Position numbers and translations under genes: made by a program
The notes under the pieces: generated by a model
The model's database searches: none
What the model was told of the DNA's origin: nothing
What the model saw: only the letters and a program-made list of their open reading frames with translations
Origin: Nectonema munidae
Taxonomy: Eukaryota; Nematomorpha; Nectonematoida; Nectonematidae
Assembly (NCBI GenBank): GCA_030549495.1
Contig: JAUIRK010000196.1
Coordinates: 1-64,000 of the forward strand
DNA: 64,000 nucleotides
Reading direction: 5' to 3'
In this document: positions 1-11,941 of the stretch, in pieces
How the letters are laid out: each line of letters opens with the position of its first letter
Position numbering within the stretch: position 1 is the first letter of the stretch

Positions 1-457
1 CTAGAATACTTTTTTATAAATAAATTTTCAATATAATTTATAGAATATTATAAAATTAATAGAATGCCTTTTATAAATAAATTTTCATATATTTATAGAA
101 TACAATATACTAAAATGAATAGAATAATTTTTTATAAATAAATTTTCATATAATTTATAGAATTTATAAAATAGAATAGAATACTTTTTATAAAATAAAT
201 TAATTCATATAATTTATAGAATTCAATACTAAAAAAATGAATAAGTCTACTTTTATAAATAAAATTTTCATATAATTTATAGAATATATAAAATGAAAAT
301 AGAATACTTTTTTATAAATAAATTTTCATATAATTTATAGAATATATAAAATGAATAAAGATACATTTTATAAATAAATTTTCATATAATTTATAGAATA
401 TATAAAATGAATAGAATACTTTTTTATAAATAAATTTTCATATAATTTATAGAATTT
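1..457. repeat. 56 bp AT-rich satellite array (left arm)
   Basis: About eight imperfect tandem units, the reverse complement of the monomer seen at 19745 and 24654. The unit contains ttttataaataaattttcat then ataatttatagaatatataa. Units here differ more from each other than those in the 24654 array, with small indels. Confidence 0.9.
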
Positions 458-673
458 CATCGTTAAACTCAATTTTAAATAAGGCAGAATGATTCCAAAC
501 TTTTCATTTGGTTTTGTATTTTGCATTTTGTACCCAATAAATTAATCATGTTTAATAAAATGCTTTTTAGGTAAAAGGAAATTTTGTAGATTAATTCAGT
601 TCTCCCTCTTTTGAGCAAAATCTACCTCATTTTTAGGGTTTCAATAATTTTAGTTTGGCGGGTATGTTATCTT

Positions 674-3600
674 TTAACCGTATTAGTGTAATTCAAAATT
701 TGTCCGCTCAAGTGCTGGGGGAGGCACCCTCCCTAGTTTTTCAGATATTGATGAGTTTTTATAAATATTTTTAATGTTACATATATATTTCAAATATGCT
801 GAATTCAGTGGTGATGTCCATTTTATGAAAATCAATCAAACTTGTTAAAAAATTCAAGTTTATATATTTTATTATCTCAAAAAGAAACTTTTATCTTAGT
901 AATTATATAAAAAAGTTTTTTTATACATATATACTTTTTGCTTCCTGCTTCCGCTTCCTCATCTCTGATTTGATTAACACTTATAAGTATTTTCAAATCT
1001 TAAATGTAAAAAATGAGTCCAGAAATGAAACCAGCATAGCCGATTTAGTATAAAACATATTTTATGTAAAATTTGTTGTAATATTTTATTAGAGCATATT
1101 TCTGATCAATCAAAATTTTGATTCACATTTTTTTTAAAAAGTAGCCAATTATTGAAAAAATTAAATATATAAAGTGTTAATCATTCAAAACTTTATATAA
1201 TTATAAATTTTCAAAAATTAATATATATTATAGACCCAAAGTTATAAGTTAACTACAGATAATGTCAAAATTTTGTTGAAAAATTTTAATTTTGATTAAA
1301 AGTTTTGACATAGAGGCTCATTCAACTACCATGAAAATGGTATCAAAAGATACAGCTAGCGATTTTAGGAAAAGTCACGAAATTTGAAGGATATAATTTA
1401 GCCAATTTTGTACAATTATTTTTAATGAAGGGGGGGGGGGGGCGTTTTGTTTCCAACTCCCTTGCTTGGACATACTTTATTTCTTTGATGTTGTATTTAT
1501 CTATTCTTCACGACGTTATTTTTGTCGATATATACACTGGTAATGGAGGCTACATTCAAATGTGGTTAATATAGTTAATTCCGCAATACGTTAATTTGAA
1601 TATATTTAAGCTAAATCGATGAAATATTTGTATCCATCTTATAAATAGGGATGGAACCAATTTTGAGAGATTTATTTAGATCAGAGATATTAGTGCTTTT
1701 CTATTTATGAGAATCTCTTTGTTGATCTTGGCATTTTTTATAAATATTATATGTTTGTAGTATCAGGTCATATGAACAGATATGAGTGGATATTTGATAA
1801 CCAATCCTTTTTCAAAATTCCATTTTTCTTGAAATCATGCATATACTCTTTTTTCAATTACAAAAAGTTTTGTTATCATCTAAAATAATCTTTTCACACC
1901 GAGAGGGGAAATAATTCGTCAAATTCGATTCCGCATTTATAATTTTTTTTAGAATAGCCTTCACAAGGAATGAGATTCTTCTTCACGGTTAAAAAATATT
2001 TTTTTGAAAATCTCAATACTAGATTACCTAATTCATTGGAAAATTGTAGATCTTCCATTGTAGACAAGTTACTTAATTGTTTCTTAAACTATTTCTCTAA
2101 TGACTACTATAGACCTATTACACATTTTATCCGAGTATTTATTTTAATTTTTCTTATGATCACGCGTTTTCATTTCTAATTGTTCTTGAAAGAACTTAAC
2201 AAATGATTTATTCAAAAAACGGACTTTTTACCTATTCGATGGACGTACTTTCACCTATTTTTTACACTGTAATGACAAAAAGGAGTACACGAAAGGAAAA
2301 ACATGGACGATATTATATTAAAAATTATTTTAAATTTCGGGAAATTTTACTCGATACATTAATCGACACATTCTTGCACCCGAATTCCAAAAACTAAGCC
2401 CTGAAATAAACCGAGCATCGTAATAAAAAAATTAAAAATAAAAATTTATTTATGATATCAAAGTGTCTCTATGTATTCAGGCATACATAACTAATTCTAT
2501 TTGCAATTTGAATTTTTTCACAGTAATTTTACCTTACTTTTGCTTAGCCAAAAATTTTCTCAGCATGAGCTATTTATTTTTTAAAAATATTTTACCTAAA
2601 ATATGAATGGATGTTTTTGAAGGAAATTTTCATACGAAACTAACAAATTTTGATCTTTTCAGATACTAATTACGAATACTGATTCCAAAAGTGAAGTCAG
2701 CATCCTTGATTTAGTATAAAAAATATATTTTATTGAAAATATAAATAATATTCTGGGAATAATTTTTGTCGTCAACCATATTATATGATTTACATTTCGA
2801 CACTTTAATTGCAAAAAAAAGTCAGCACGTTCAATTTATTTGAAAAAATATATTTTATTTAAAATGTGGATATCTGTTTTTGGCGACATTTTATCAGAAG
2901 TAGATCTCAAATTTGATTCATACTTTTAGATATTTCTAAATCCTAATTGCTAAAACAGTTGAGAAATGACATTAACACGGTCAATATGGTATAAAAAATA
3001 TGCTTTGTTTAAACTTTAATTTATATTCTTGAGGAAAATTTTCAGACGAAAACCGCAAAATTGATTGACAGTTTCAGATATTTTGATACCCTAATTGCAA
3101 AAAATAACCCCGAATTTTAAATTGGAATGCTTAATTTAGTATAAAAATGTGTATTTTCTTAGATATAATTTTCAGACGTAAACCACAAATTTGATTGACA
3201 CTTAAAAAATTTTTTACACGTTGATTGCCAAAATTCACTACTGAAGTGAAGTTAGTATGATTGATTCAGTATGATTATATATTTTATTTAAAATTAAAAT
3301 AATATTTTTGGGGAAAAATTTCAGACTTAAACCGCAAAATTGATTGATACTTTTAGATATTTTGACACCCTAATTGCAAAAATTGAGTATGGAAATGAAA
3401 TCATCGATTCATTTATTATAAAATAATTTAAAATTTAAATAATATTCTGTGACATAATTTTAGGCATATACCGCAAATTTGATTGTCATTTTCAAACCCT
3501 AATTGCGAAAACTGAGTCTAGAAAAGAAATTAGGATGGTCGATTTTGTATTAAAAAATAATTTTATTTAAAATTTGAATTAATATTTTCGTAAGCAATTT

Positions 3601-3972
3601 TATTATCAATCGAAATTTTTATTGACATCTGCTACAAAGTTGTCATGTTTATTGGGAAAATATGTAAATATAAATGTTGTATTTCAATTTATATATGATT
3701 ATACAATTTCAAGAATGTATCTATTGTAAACACTAAGTTATAAGTTATAGGCATTATATTATGAAAAATTTTTGGAAAAAATGTACATTTGATTTTGATT
3801 GGCAGGTTTTGACATGAGAGGGTCATTCAACTACGGTGAAAATAGTATCAAAAATGCAGCTAGCGATTTTAGGAAAAGTCACAAAGTTTGAAGGCATATA
3901 ATTCAACTTAATTCAAATATAATTTTAGTTGAGGGAGGGCTAAAATTGCCCCCGTCACTGATAAGGCTAAAC
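674..3972. mobile_element. TTAA-bounded element with tandem repeats, left-arm copy
   Basis: One end starts at TTAA (674-677) with TTAACCGTATTAGTG, then gtccgctcaagtgctggggg. The other end, read in reverse near 3972, is ttagccttatcagtgacggg. Both resemble the ends of the copy at 37133-41738. The interior holds degenerate tandem units of about 150 bp (centred on aaatttgcggtttac-like and catttctggactca-like motifs) and a middle section shared with 39300-39900. A second terminus-like G-run segment lies inside near 1430, so this copy may be composite. No transposase is visible. Confidence 0.7.
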
Positions 3973-3974
3973 CA

Positions 3975-4286
3975 ATGATGCAAATTAGATATATTAGAGA
4001 ATTAGAACAATTGCATCGTCAGCATGCAAACAAGGGACACACTTCACACACACCATTGATAAATAAAGAAAGTATAGGGGTCCAAGTATTGACTCTCGTG
4101 CAACAAAGAGAGTATCCGACTTGCATTCATTTATACGGAGATACTGACGTCTGTAGAATCAAATGCACTTCCAAGAGCAATGCTAATGACATTACACTAT
4201 CCGCTGAAGACTTAAGTAAAATACGCTTTAGTATTGGGTTGAACAAGCAGAGCGAAAGCCAAATTGTTTGTTTATTTATTATATAA
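3975..4286 (+). other. Unrecognised 103-codon open frame, left-arm copy
   Basis: The frame starts MMQIRYIRELEQLHRQHANK and ends QIVCLFII. It begins just inside the inner end of the TTAA-bounded element and is less AT-rich than its surroundings, with ordinary-looking codon use. The copy in the other arm (15932-16243, minus) differs by about one residue. I recognise no family. It could be an exon remnant or transposon scrap; no clear splice sites bound it. Confidence 0.3.
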
Positions 4287-5834
4287 ATTTGCCAAGAATT
4301 TGTAAATAATTCCCAAATTCCTTAAGTTATCCTGCTTGATATCCATCGCCCTTTTTCTAATCAGCCAAATTAACCATCTAAATTTAAGAAATATCTAGAG
4401 ACTTGTATCCAGCCCAAACTCTTGTGTTGGAGATGACGTTGAGGAATTCCGAAAATGCAAGAGAAACACTGTATGGAAACCGCCATCTTTCAAACAGACA
4501 AATTGAAAAGTTAGCGTTTCAAAATTAAATGTCAACTTGCCATTTGTTAATCACTAGACAAATTTCTGTAATATAATCGATTTTCACATTTGAATGTTGA
4601 AAATGCCATCATTAAATATCCTGAAATTGTTAAACAAGTAGCCTATGTCCTCATTCATACACAAGTTAGTGTTCTAAAGACTTTTCGGCTTTAAAAAATA
4701 ATAAAATGCAATCTTAAGAGCTACAATGAAAGATCCCATTTAGGCCATTCTTTTTTTAAAAAACGATATCATGGCACGGTATGCATTAATTTCTTAAAGA
4801 ATGAATACCATTTTTTTATTATTTTTCAATATAAACTTATGGAAAATTTGGTTTCCAAATTTTACTTTATATTTCGTATCATTCTAGAAAGAAATTAAGC
4901 ATTCTCTTTTTTCATTTAAATGCAAGATAAAGTTCTTTTCCCAGGTCCAATCTCTTTGGAATTTGAGTATGTCTAGGCATTTTTCATTAATTTCCTTGTA
5001 GATATCCTGCACCTTTTACCTTAGAATTTAAAAACAGTTTTGAAATTAATATAGAATTCCGATATTTTTTTAAGTTAATTTCGTTTTTTATCATTCGAGC
5101 TTAGTTATATTTTAGCCAGAGTCAAAGTCAAAGATTGGGAGTCACCAAAAAAATTTTGACTTCGAGTTGGAGTCATCAAATTATTTAGGTGACTTCGCAC
5201 CCTTGAGTCTATGTGTGTCGTCAGGTAAATTCTCGTTAAAATTTAAAACTTAAACTTGTCTATAGTTAATATTTTTAAGTCCCAAAATGGCCTTTCAAAT
5301 TTATTCTATAATTCAAATCCTTTTGTGTTTTATTCTGATACTCAATTTCATTAAAATTCTCTTATTTATTATAAGACTTTAGTGTTAATTTAGCGTACCT
5401 GGATGAGTCTTCCTCAAAAAAGGTTTTACAGACAAAGAGCGCATTCAAACCCAATTTCAGATCGTTGCTATGATCAGTACTTTTTTTATCTCCTTATTTA
5501 TGATTTTGTCTATTTCTTGTAATTAAGTGAATGTATTTCACAGTTGATTCGTCGCTTGTATGCCTAACTATCGATGAAAATATATTTAGAGAAAAAATGA
5601 CATCCCTTAACTATCTAATTGATTGACAACTGAAGTTTTCTTCAAACTGTGGCCACATGATTAAAATGGGCCATAGGGAAATTATAATTTTTAGTGATCC
5701 ACATATCAAATATGTAGGCTACACAAAATATAAATATCAAGACAGTATAAAAACTTATTTACCATAGAAAACTACTACACATGCATATAAAAATAAAAAA
5801 TCCTTTAAAAGGCATTCACCGTCCATCATTATCA
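4287..5834. other. Non-coding stretch of the left arm
   Basis: AT-rich, mirrored at 14378-15931. It includes a repeat-like patch at 5110-5215 built on gagtcaaagtcaaagattgg and its near-inverse. I see no gene, RNA or complete element. Confidence 0.6.
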
Positions 5835-5844
5835 TATCATAACC

Positions 5845-7922
5845 GTAGACGTATAATCTCTGAAGTCGGAAAATCTCTGAAGTAAGTTCTTTGTGTATAA
5901 GCCGCTTTCTCTCTCTCTCTCTAGCTGGCCTATCTTCCCTTGTGTTACAATTTCTCTGTCACTTTTCTCACTCCCCAAAGTGTAATCTACGCCAATATCA
6001 CAACGTCAGGAAACAATTTATAAAAGAGATGAGGAAGTTTAAAGCTTCATAGCTCAAAGTGAATCTTCACTCACTAAAGTGTAACCGTTCTTATGAAGAA
6101 AAAATAGACTTTAACCAGGGGTGTGCAAACTTTTTCAACGGCGAGTACAATTCTAAAAAATATATGAGTATCTGGGCCATTTACTCAAAGTAAGTACGAT
6201 TCTCCTGGTTTAAGTAACATAAATTAATTATTTGAAAAACATTAAAAAATCATTATTAAGAAAAGATATACAATCGAAAGATTAATATAAAACAGATGAA
6301 GAATAACGACAAGACAATATTTTAGTAGCAAGTGAAGAACAACCACCCCGCATGACCCTTTTGAAGAACCACCACCCCAAATAGCTTTCCAATAATATTA
6401 TACAGAATATACCACTGAAGAAAAATTAAAAAAATTTATTTAGTAAAAACTAAAATATTAAAATTTTGATTTAGTAAAGGCAAAATAAAATCTTGAAAAT
6501 TCATTTTGTGAGAAGAATTAAAAAAATAAACAATAAGTATACATCTATAATATTATATAGCTGACTTGCAAAACAGGATATTGTTTCAAGATTATACAGT
6601 GTTATAAGATTAAATATATACTAGTGTATCAGTGTAATCCGATTAAAAACACCTTGTTTAGTATACGCTCGATTTAATTATACAATACACATTTCAAAGT
6701 TTAAATAAATATAAAACTCAACTGAAGAATAGCCACCCTAAAATCTCTCTTCTGAAGAATAGTCACCCCAGAATTGTTGGGTTGATTGTTCTTCATATGA
6801 TCCCAAAACAGTTAAAACATTAAGGTAATTAGTCCACAAAAAACAGAAATGTCCGCTTACTCGGGAGTAATTAAAAAAATGGCCCTCAATCTCAGAGCCG
6901 GTGCTAGGAATTGCGGGGCGCAATTATAATTCTGATAGAGGGGCCCCAACTCTACATAGTAAAATTTATCGGTGTTTATATTTAATATAAAAAAACAGGA
7001 AAAAAGACATCAAAAAATTTTTAAGTCACTATGGATACTTTTATTGCTTTACTTTTAACATTAACCCGTTAACGCCCAATTCCGACTATAGTCGACTTTA
7101 CAAAAATAAAATCGTCTGCGTTTATCAAAGCTCTTTAATACAAATCTTCTGCTTTACATTAGATATCGTCTGATTATTCTGGTCGTCAACGGGGAGGGGC
7201 AAACTAGGCAATTACATATATTCCTTTAGAAAAAGGTTCTTCTAGCTTTTTTATTAGCAATATCTTTCAAAATATTTTTCGAGATATAATTCTAAAATAT
7301 AGTTTATTAATTTTTAAAAACCTCTTTCAAAAACCTTGTAAGACTTAAAGTAATAAAAACTAAATTTATGAACATAAATTTATAGATTTTGGTTGGCTGT
7401 CTGTAAATATTAATATTTTCATGTGATTTTTAAAATTTTAGAGAAAAAATGTCTTTTTTGAAATTTGAAGCTGTAGAAAACTTAAATGTATAAACTTAAC
7501 GGTTAAACGTATAGTAAAAATGGAGAACATTCTTATCGCAGCACTGATGCAATAAGTGAGGAGAGCGAGAATGATTGTGGGAAAATCCACACATGTGAAA
7601 ATAATAGTACTGACTTATGTGCTAATAAAATGCCCGAGTTAGTATTACCAAATATGGATGATACCATGTGTAGCTCAGTTAATTCAAATAAAACATTGAA
7701 TTTCCTCATCTCTTTATAAATTGTTTCCCAGTGTAAGTGATATTGGCGAGATGTCACACTTTGGTGAGTAAGAAAAGTGAAAGAGAAAATGTAACACAGA
7801 GGAAGATAGGTCAGCTAGAGAGAGGGAGGAGCGCCTTATGCACAAAGCGTGAAAAATTATTACTTCACAGATTTTCCATGGAACTTCAGTGATTTTCCGA
7901 CTTCAGAGACTTTCCTAGAACC
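5845..7922. mobile_element. 2.1 kb insertion with long terminal inverted repeats (MULE-like?)
   Basis: Present only in the left arm. It is flanked by a 10 bp direct repeat TATCATAACC (5835-5844 and 7923-7932); the right arm has one copy (14368-14377, reverse strand), the empty site. The first and last roughly 200 bp are imperfect inverted repeats sharing ctctgaagtcggaaaatc, a CT-run, tagctggcctatcttccc, ccaaagtgt and gccaatatcac, then aaacaatttataaa. Long inverted repeats with a 9-11 bp duplication are typical of Mutator-like elements; that label is inference. No transposase is visible, so the element is non-autonomous. Confidence 0.8.
6113..7080. mobile_element. Scraps of hAT-like and piggyBac-like termini nested in the insertion
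   Basis: Three end-like motifs lie inside the 2.1 kb insertion: caggggtgtgcaaacttttt near 6117, cagagccggtgctaggaatt near 6892 (both hAT-terminus style), and ttaacccgttaacgcccaat near 7062, a TTAA followed by a piggyBac-style CCC start. None has a matched partner that I can place, so they are best read as captured or decayed fragments. Confidence 0.4.
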
Positions 7923-7932
7923 TATCATAACC

Positions 7933-8626
7933 ATATCGTATTACACGCTCATTTATCGTCCTTATTGTGTGTGCATATGTGTGAGCGCTTGTCTACGTTT
8001 AAATGCTTGAGTATGCTTATGTGTCGGTGGGAGTAGACCTGTTCAAAGTCGGGTCGTCATAATATCCAGACCAGGACTGGACCGAACTGAACCTCTAGTA
8101 GCGGTTTTAGCCAAACCGTGGTTACGAAACTCTCTTACTAACCTTAACTCTATCTGCTACACGTCAAAAAAATCGGTAGTTTAGATAAATACTATATATT
8201 ATACTGTGATATCATGAATAACGATCCAACTATTCCCAGAAATCTAAGCTAAGACCTCCCTGTCATAAATTTCTAAATCCACGCTTGGTTAGCATTTGGT
8301 CTGCACACCACGTAATCTGTATGAAGAATAGAATTAGTTTTTGAGTCCGTGGTTAATAACAAACGGGAAAATACGGATCTAAAGTTTAGTCACACTTTGT
8401 ATTCTACATTGAAATATGCAGGGTCTAGACATCCTTAAGTGACTGCTGACCAACCAACACCTAACATAACTAGTGCGAACTTCTTTAAGGCAAATTTCGT
8501 CTAACTTTAAAGAGCTATTTATGAAAATTTTTGTTTTCATTTTAATAAAGTTGTTTTGTCTCTATTATTTAAATTCATAAAAATTTTCTCTTTCTTCCTT
8601 CATTTTTTATTCTAGCGCAGCTTTTT
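7933..8626. other. Non-coding stretch of the left arm
   Basis: Mirrored at 13690-14367 with about 2-3% difference. It contains a moderately GC-rich patch at 8035-8130 (tgttcaaagtcgggtcgtca) that looks like a dispersed-repeat fragment. No gene seen. Confidence 0.5.
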
Positions 8627-8639
8627 TTACAAACTAAAC

Positions 8640-8942
8640 ATGCTGAAGCTGTTTCCTGTATAAAAAACTGAAATGCGCTTCTGACTTGATGTGTATAATA
8701 TGCCCCTACAAGAACTTTGTTTAACGTTCTTTGTCCTGAATTCACAGGATAAGACGTGCCTCACAAACACACAAAGTTGTGGCTTTTTTGGAGCCTGGTA
8801 CATTTCTTGACCGGATGCACTTTCTGAGGTCAACCGGATGGCATCAGATTGAAAAACATGAAATTCAATTTTGGGTACTTTGGAAATCGAACACGAGACT
8901 TTTGGAATGAAATCCCTGGTGTCTAACCACAATGCCTACCCT
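8640..8942 (-). mobile_element. tRNA-derived SINE, left-arm copy
   Basis: Reverse complement of the element at 13357. The tRNA-like head lies at the 8942 end with an A-box-like taggcattgtggttagac and a B-box-like gtgttcgatttcc. The body contains the gcatccggtcaagaaatgta segment, like the central parts of some invertebrate SINEs. A 101-codon open frame across it is accidental. Confidence 0.6.
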
Positions 8943-9163
8943 TGATATAAGTTTTAATACATACAAGTGTACCTTGAAGTTAATAGGTGGATATAGACAA
9001 ATATGAGTAAGATTTACAGTAAGTTTTAAATTTTTCATATGAAAAAAAAAATTTTTTTGTTATTTTTCTATACTTTTTTTTCTTTACAATTTACACAATA
9101 ATGTCAGCATTATATAAAGATCCAATTATTATTGACTAATTTATAATACACCATAAGCTTGAG

Positions 9164-9597
9164 GTGTTTTATAAAGGCTTATTCTTTGAATCAATATTGC
9201 TTCTAACGAATGTCTTCTTTGTTACATTGTGTGCGGTGACGCGAACAGTTTACAAAAACTGTGGTCTAAACCTGCGAAGAGATTTCTTTTTTTGTAAGGA
9301 ATTTGTCCTTAATTATTATAACACGTGTATGAGTTTTTTTTGGCTATTAGAGCTTTTTTAGCCTTTTGGATACTCTATTTTTATGGAGCATATTTCATAC
9401 TATGTAATATTTATACATGTACATTGTACAGTGTATATGAGATTTAGTCGCTACCCAAAACAAGATAGACTGATTACAAAGTAAATAACACTTACAAACG
9501 TATCACTTAGTTTATTTCAACTTAGTATACCTTAAATACTAAGAATAAAATATTGAAAATTTTAAGTTTTATAACTAATGAAGTATCATACACCTTA
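9164..9597. other. Non-coding AT-rich stretch, mirrored at 12715-13137
   Basis: It carries a 65-codon frame present in both arms, but with no recognisable family and a low-complexity, hydrophobic make-up. I do not regard it as a gene. Nothing else is visible. Confidence 0.5.
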
Positions 9598-9893
9598 TCC
9601 CCAAGTTGGGGGTCGGTGGCTGAGATCCGCTGTCTCCACTTCTCTCTGTCCATTGCGGCGTCTTCGCTGAGTCTTATTTCAACTCCCGTCTTTCATCTAA
9701 TTTCCTCATTTCTTTTTTTTGTCTCTTAGAGATACCCCCATCATCCTTCTAAGCACTTTCATTTCAGTCGCCATTAATTTTCTTTGATTCTGATATTTTC
9801 CCTCCGACTTTCAAACCCTGGAATTTTGCCAAGTCCACACCCGAATATCTGAATCGCTGCTGGCAGGACTGTTATATATATTACAATTTTTTT
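9598..9893 (-). mobile_element. Non-LTR retrotransposon 3' scrap, left-arm copy
   Basis: Mirror of 12416-12706. On the minus strand it encodes pieces typical of the tail after a LINE reverse transcriptase: a VLPA..Q segment, a MMGVSLRDKKRNEEI-like helix and a DREKWRQRISATDPQL-like end. The frame is broken between these pieces. Confidence 0.55.
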
Positions 9894-9993
9894 GGATTTA
9901 AGTGACGTTGTAAAATAATAAATACGAGGTATAGTGTTCTTTTTGAAAGTGTATATTTGCGTGCTTTCTATTTATCTTTATTATGCTTTTAAG

Positions 9994-10358
9994 TCCAACA
10001 AAACCAAGTGATCTCGACTTGAAGCTGGTCTTTCCGTGCATAGGTGAAAATGAAGGAGCACGCGAAATTGAGTTTGCCGATATCGGCTGCGGATATGGTG
10101 GACTTCTGAGTATTTAATTCGTTCATATTTTCAAACCATTATATTTCTTTTATTTGGGTCACGTGACCAAAAGTTTCCTTAGCTAAGCTTCACCCAAGCA
10201 CTCTAATTATTGGCCTAGAAATTCGCATCAAAGTTTCTGACTTTGTCATCGATCGAATTAAAGCACTCCAATCCCTTTATCCTGACGAGTACAGTAATGT
10301 TGCATGCATTCGAATGAATGCCATGAAGCATCTGCCAAACTTCTTTAAAAAAAGTCAG
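9994..10358 (+). pseudogene. METTL1: METTL1 internal exons (tRNA m7G46 methyltransferase), left arm
   Basis: Two exons, 9994-10109 and 10183-10358, are joined by a 73 bp intron (donor ctga|gtattt, acceptor ccttag|ctaag, phase 1). They encode about 97 residues: PTKPSDLDLKLVFP, then EIEFADIGCGYGGLLTKLHP (the SAM-binding glycine motif), STLIIGLEIRIKVSDFVIDR, and YSNVACIRMNAMKHLPNFFK. This matches the N-terminal half of METTL1, which with WDR4 methylates guanine 46 of tRNAs. A donor (cag|gtatgg) follows exon two, but the next conserved segment (FFLFPDPHFK) and the N-terminal exon are absent nearby. Both exons are undamaged, so the truncation is recent, or the exons belong to a gene cut by the palindrome. 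Confidence 0.85.
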
Positions 10359-10590
10359 GTATGGCATTCTCTTTATAAAAGAAACGTTTAAATTATTGTT
10401 GGTATGGTGTGTATTTGATGTCGTTATTCCACTAATTCTGTTTGCATTATTTCTTTCCTAGAGGGTCAATTTGGTGCGAAACTGCTTCCAAATAATTTAA
10501 TGTAATCTAGTAAGCCTTTAAAAATCTGAAACACAAGGGGACCTACTTACTTTCAAAACAAAAGGTGTGGTGGGAGTAGGGGTCTAAGAA
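10359..10590. other. METTL1 downstream intron and palindrome breakpoint
   Basis: The intron starts gtatggcattc. A possible acceptor at about 10461 (ttctttcctag) is followed by RVNLVRNCFQII, which is not METTL1. The arm identity stops at 10590, so the inverted-repeat junction lies within or just beyond a METTL1 intron. The mirror is 11713-11941. Confidence 0.6.
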
Positions 10591-10617
10591 TAAATATTTT
10601 TTGATTTGAACATTTTT

Positions 10618-10935
10618 CGATTCTTTGATTATTCGACAAATATAATATTTAAAATCGTGCAAATTGCAAAGTATAGGTAATAACTTTTGTAACATCGTAT
10701 GAGGTAGCAAAATATGAACAGAAAGTTTGATATTTTTTGATTTTTTAAAGAATATTTTTCGATTCTTTGATTACAGAATTTTATTTTGATTATTTGACAA
10801 ATATAATATTTAAAATCGTGCAAATTGCAAAGTATAGGTAATAACTTTTGTAACATCGTATGAGGTAGCAAAATATGAACAGAAAGTTTGATATTTTTTT
10901 ATTTTTTAAAAAATATTTTTCGATTCTTTGATATG
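10618..10935. repeat. Direct duplication of about 150 bp, two copies
   Basis: Two nearly identical copies each contain gacaaatataatatttaaaa, then atcgtgcaaattgcaaagta, then a gaggtagcaaaatatgaaca segment. The first starts near 10620 and the second near 10785. The open frames here are products of the duplication, not genes. Confidence 0.85.
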
Positions 10936-10938
10936 AAT

Positions 10939-11315
10939 TATCGCGGTATACAGGTTGGAGATGAACCATCGTAGTATACAGGTTGGAGATGAACCATCGT
11001 AGTATACAGGTATAATGTATATAGGTAATAACGTATGTAGCATCGTCTCCCCGAATGAGGTATATCAAATCTTACATCTAGCAGAATGTGAACAGAAAGT
11101 TGAACATTGTCTCCCTAGTTATTTGTACATGGAATAGAAACCATCGTAGTATACAGGTTGAAGATGAATCATCGTAGTATACAGGTTAGAGATGGATCAT
11201 CGTAGTATACAGGTTAGAGATGAATCATTGTAGTATATAGTTTGGAGATGAATCATCGTAGAATACAGGTTGGAGAAGAATCATCGTAATATACGGGTTG
11301 GAGATAAAACGCAAG
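10939..11315. repeat. 29 bp minisatellite in two blocks
   Basis: Units read approximately atcgtagtatacaggttgga followed by gatgaatc. About three units lie at 10940-11012 and six more at 11143-11310, with point changes between them. The blocks are separated by about 130 bp of related but disordered sequence. Confidence 0.85.
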
Positions 11316-11941
11316 TTGTCTACCCGCGTTCAACCGTATAGGTTATGAGATATATATATAAATAAATACATTTTGTGTCATCTATTTTGTTTTTAGAGTT
11401 TTATTTATTAGGCGTGTGTGCTTGTAAATACAACATTATATATATTTATCTTATATTACCATTTTTCCGTTTATATGCTCCGATAAAATTTTAAAAAGCT
11501 TAGAAGATGAATGGTAGTCCAGCCAGCGGCTTTTATTAGCCTTTTGAAACAAAATAGCTTTCTTTCTTTCACAAAGGACTATACTTATAGGGAAAAAATA
11601 CCTCAGCCAACTGTTTTAAAGGGTAGTTATTAGTCCCTTGAAGATCTGCACTGGTTGAAAAAACGTGTATGCACCGCATCAAAAAAATAAAATTAGCCAC
11701 AACAATTTTTACTTCTTAGACCCCTACTCGCACCACACCTTTTGTTTTGAAAGTAATAGTCCCCTTGTGTTTCAGATTTTTAAAGGCTTACTAGATTACA
11801 TTAAATTATTTGGAAGCAGTTTCGCACCAAATTGACCTCTAGGAAAGAAATAATGCAAACAGAATTAGTGGAATAACGACATCAAATACACACCATACCA
11901 ACAATAATTTAAACGTTTCTTTTATAAAGAGAATGCCATAC

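Larger units (their letters stand above)
1..10590. repeat. Left arm of a giant inverted repeat (palindrome)
   Basis: The sequence reads as the reverse complement of 11713-20180, from the satellite at the outer end to a sharp break at 10590 (last shared bases ggtctaagaa). Sampled by eye, the arms differ by about 0.6% over the METTL1 exon near the centre, 1-3% through most of the arm, and more in the outermost kilobase. Many differences are single-base indels in homopolymers. The left arm is longer because it carries one 2.1 kb insertion (5845-7922). The window starts inside the satellite, so the true outer edge of this arm is unknown. A collapsed or mis-joined assembly remains possible. Confidence 0.95.
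10591..11712. other. Palindrome spacer, non-coding, rich in short repeats
   Basis: This 1.1 kb segment is present once and separates the two arms. It holds a direct duplication of about 150 bp and two blocks of a 29 bp minisatellite, listed separately, then about 400 bp of plain AT-rich sequence. I looked here for the missing METTL1 3' exons, which encode the conserved FFLFPDPHFK region, and found none in either direction. No other coding segment is visible. Confidence 0.8.

Noticed and set aside
8627-8932. A 101-codon frame, mirrored at 13366-13671, as a conserved gene
   Set aside because: It lies across a tRNA-derived SINE with A- and B-box motifs, and its agreement between arms only reflects the recent palindrome.
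9164-9361. A 65-codon frame present in both arms
   Set aside because: Low-complexity hydrophobic product, no family, and conservation explained by the inverted duplication.
10629-11068. Two similar minus-strand frames of 80-92 codons as paralogous genes
   Set aside because: They are the same frame read through a direct duplication of about 150 bp in the palindrome spacer.
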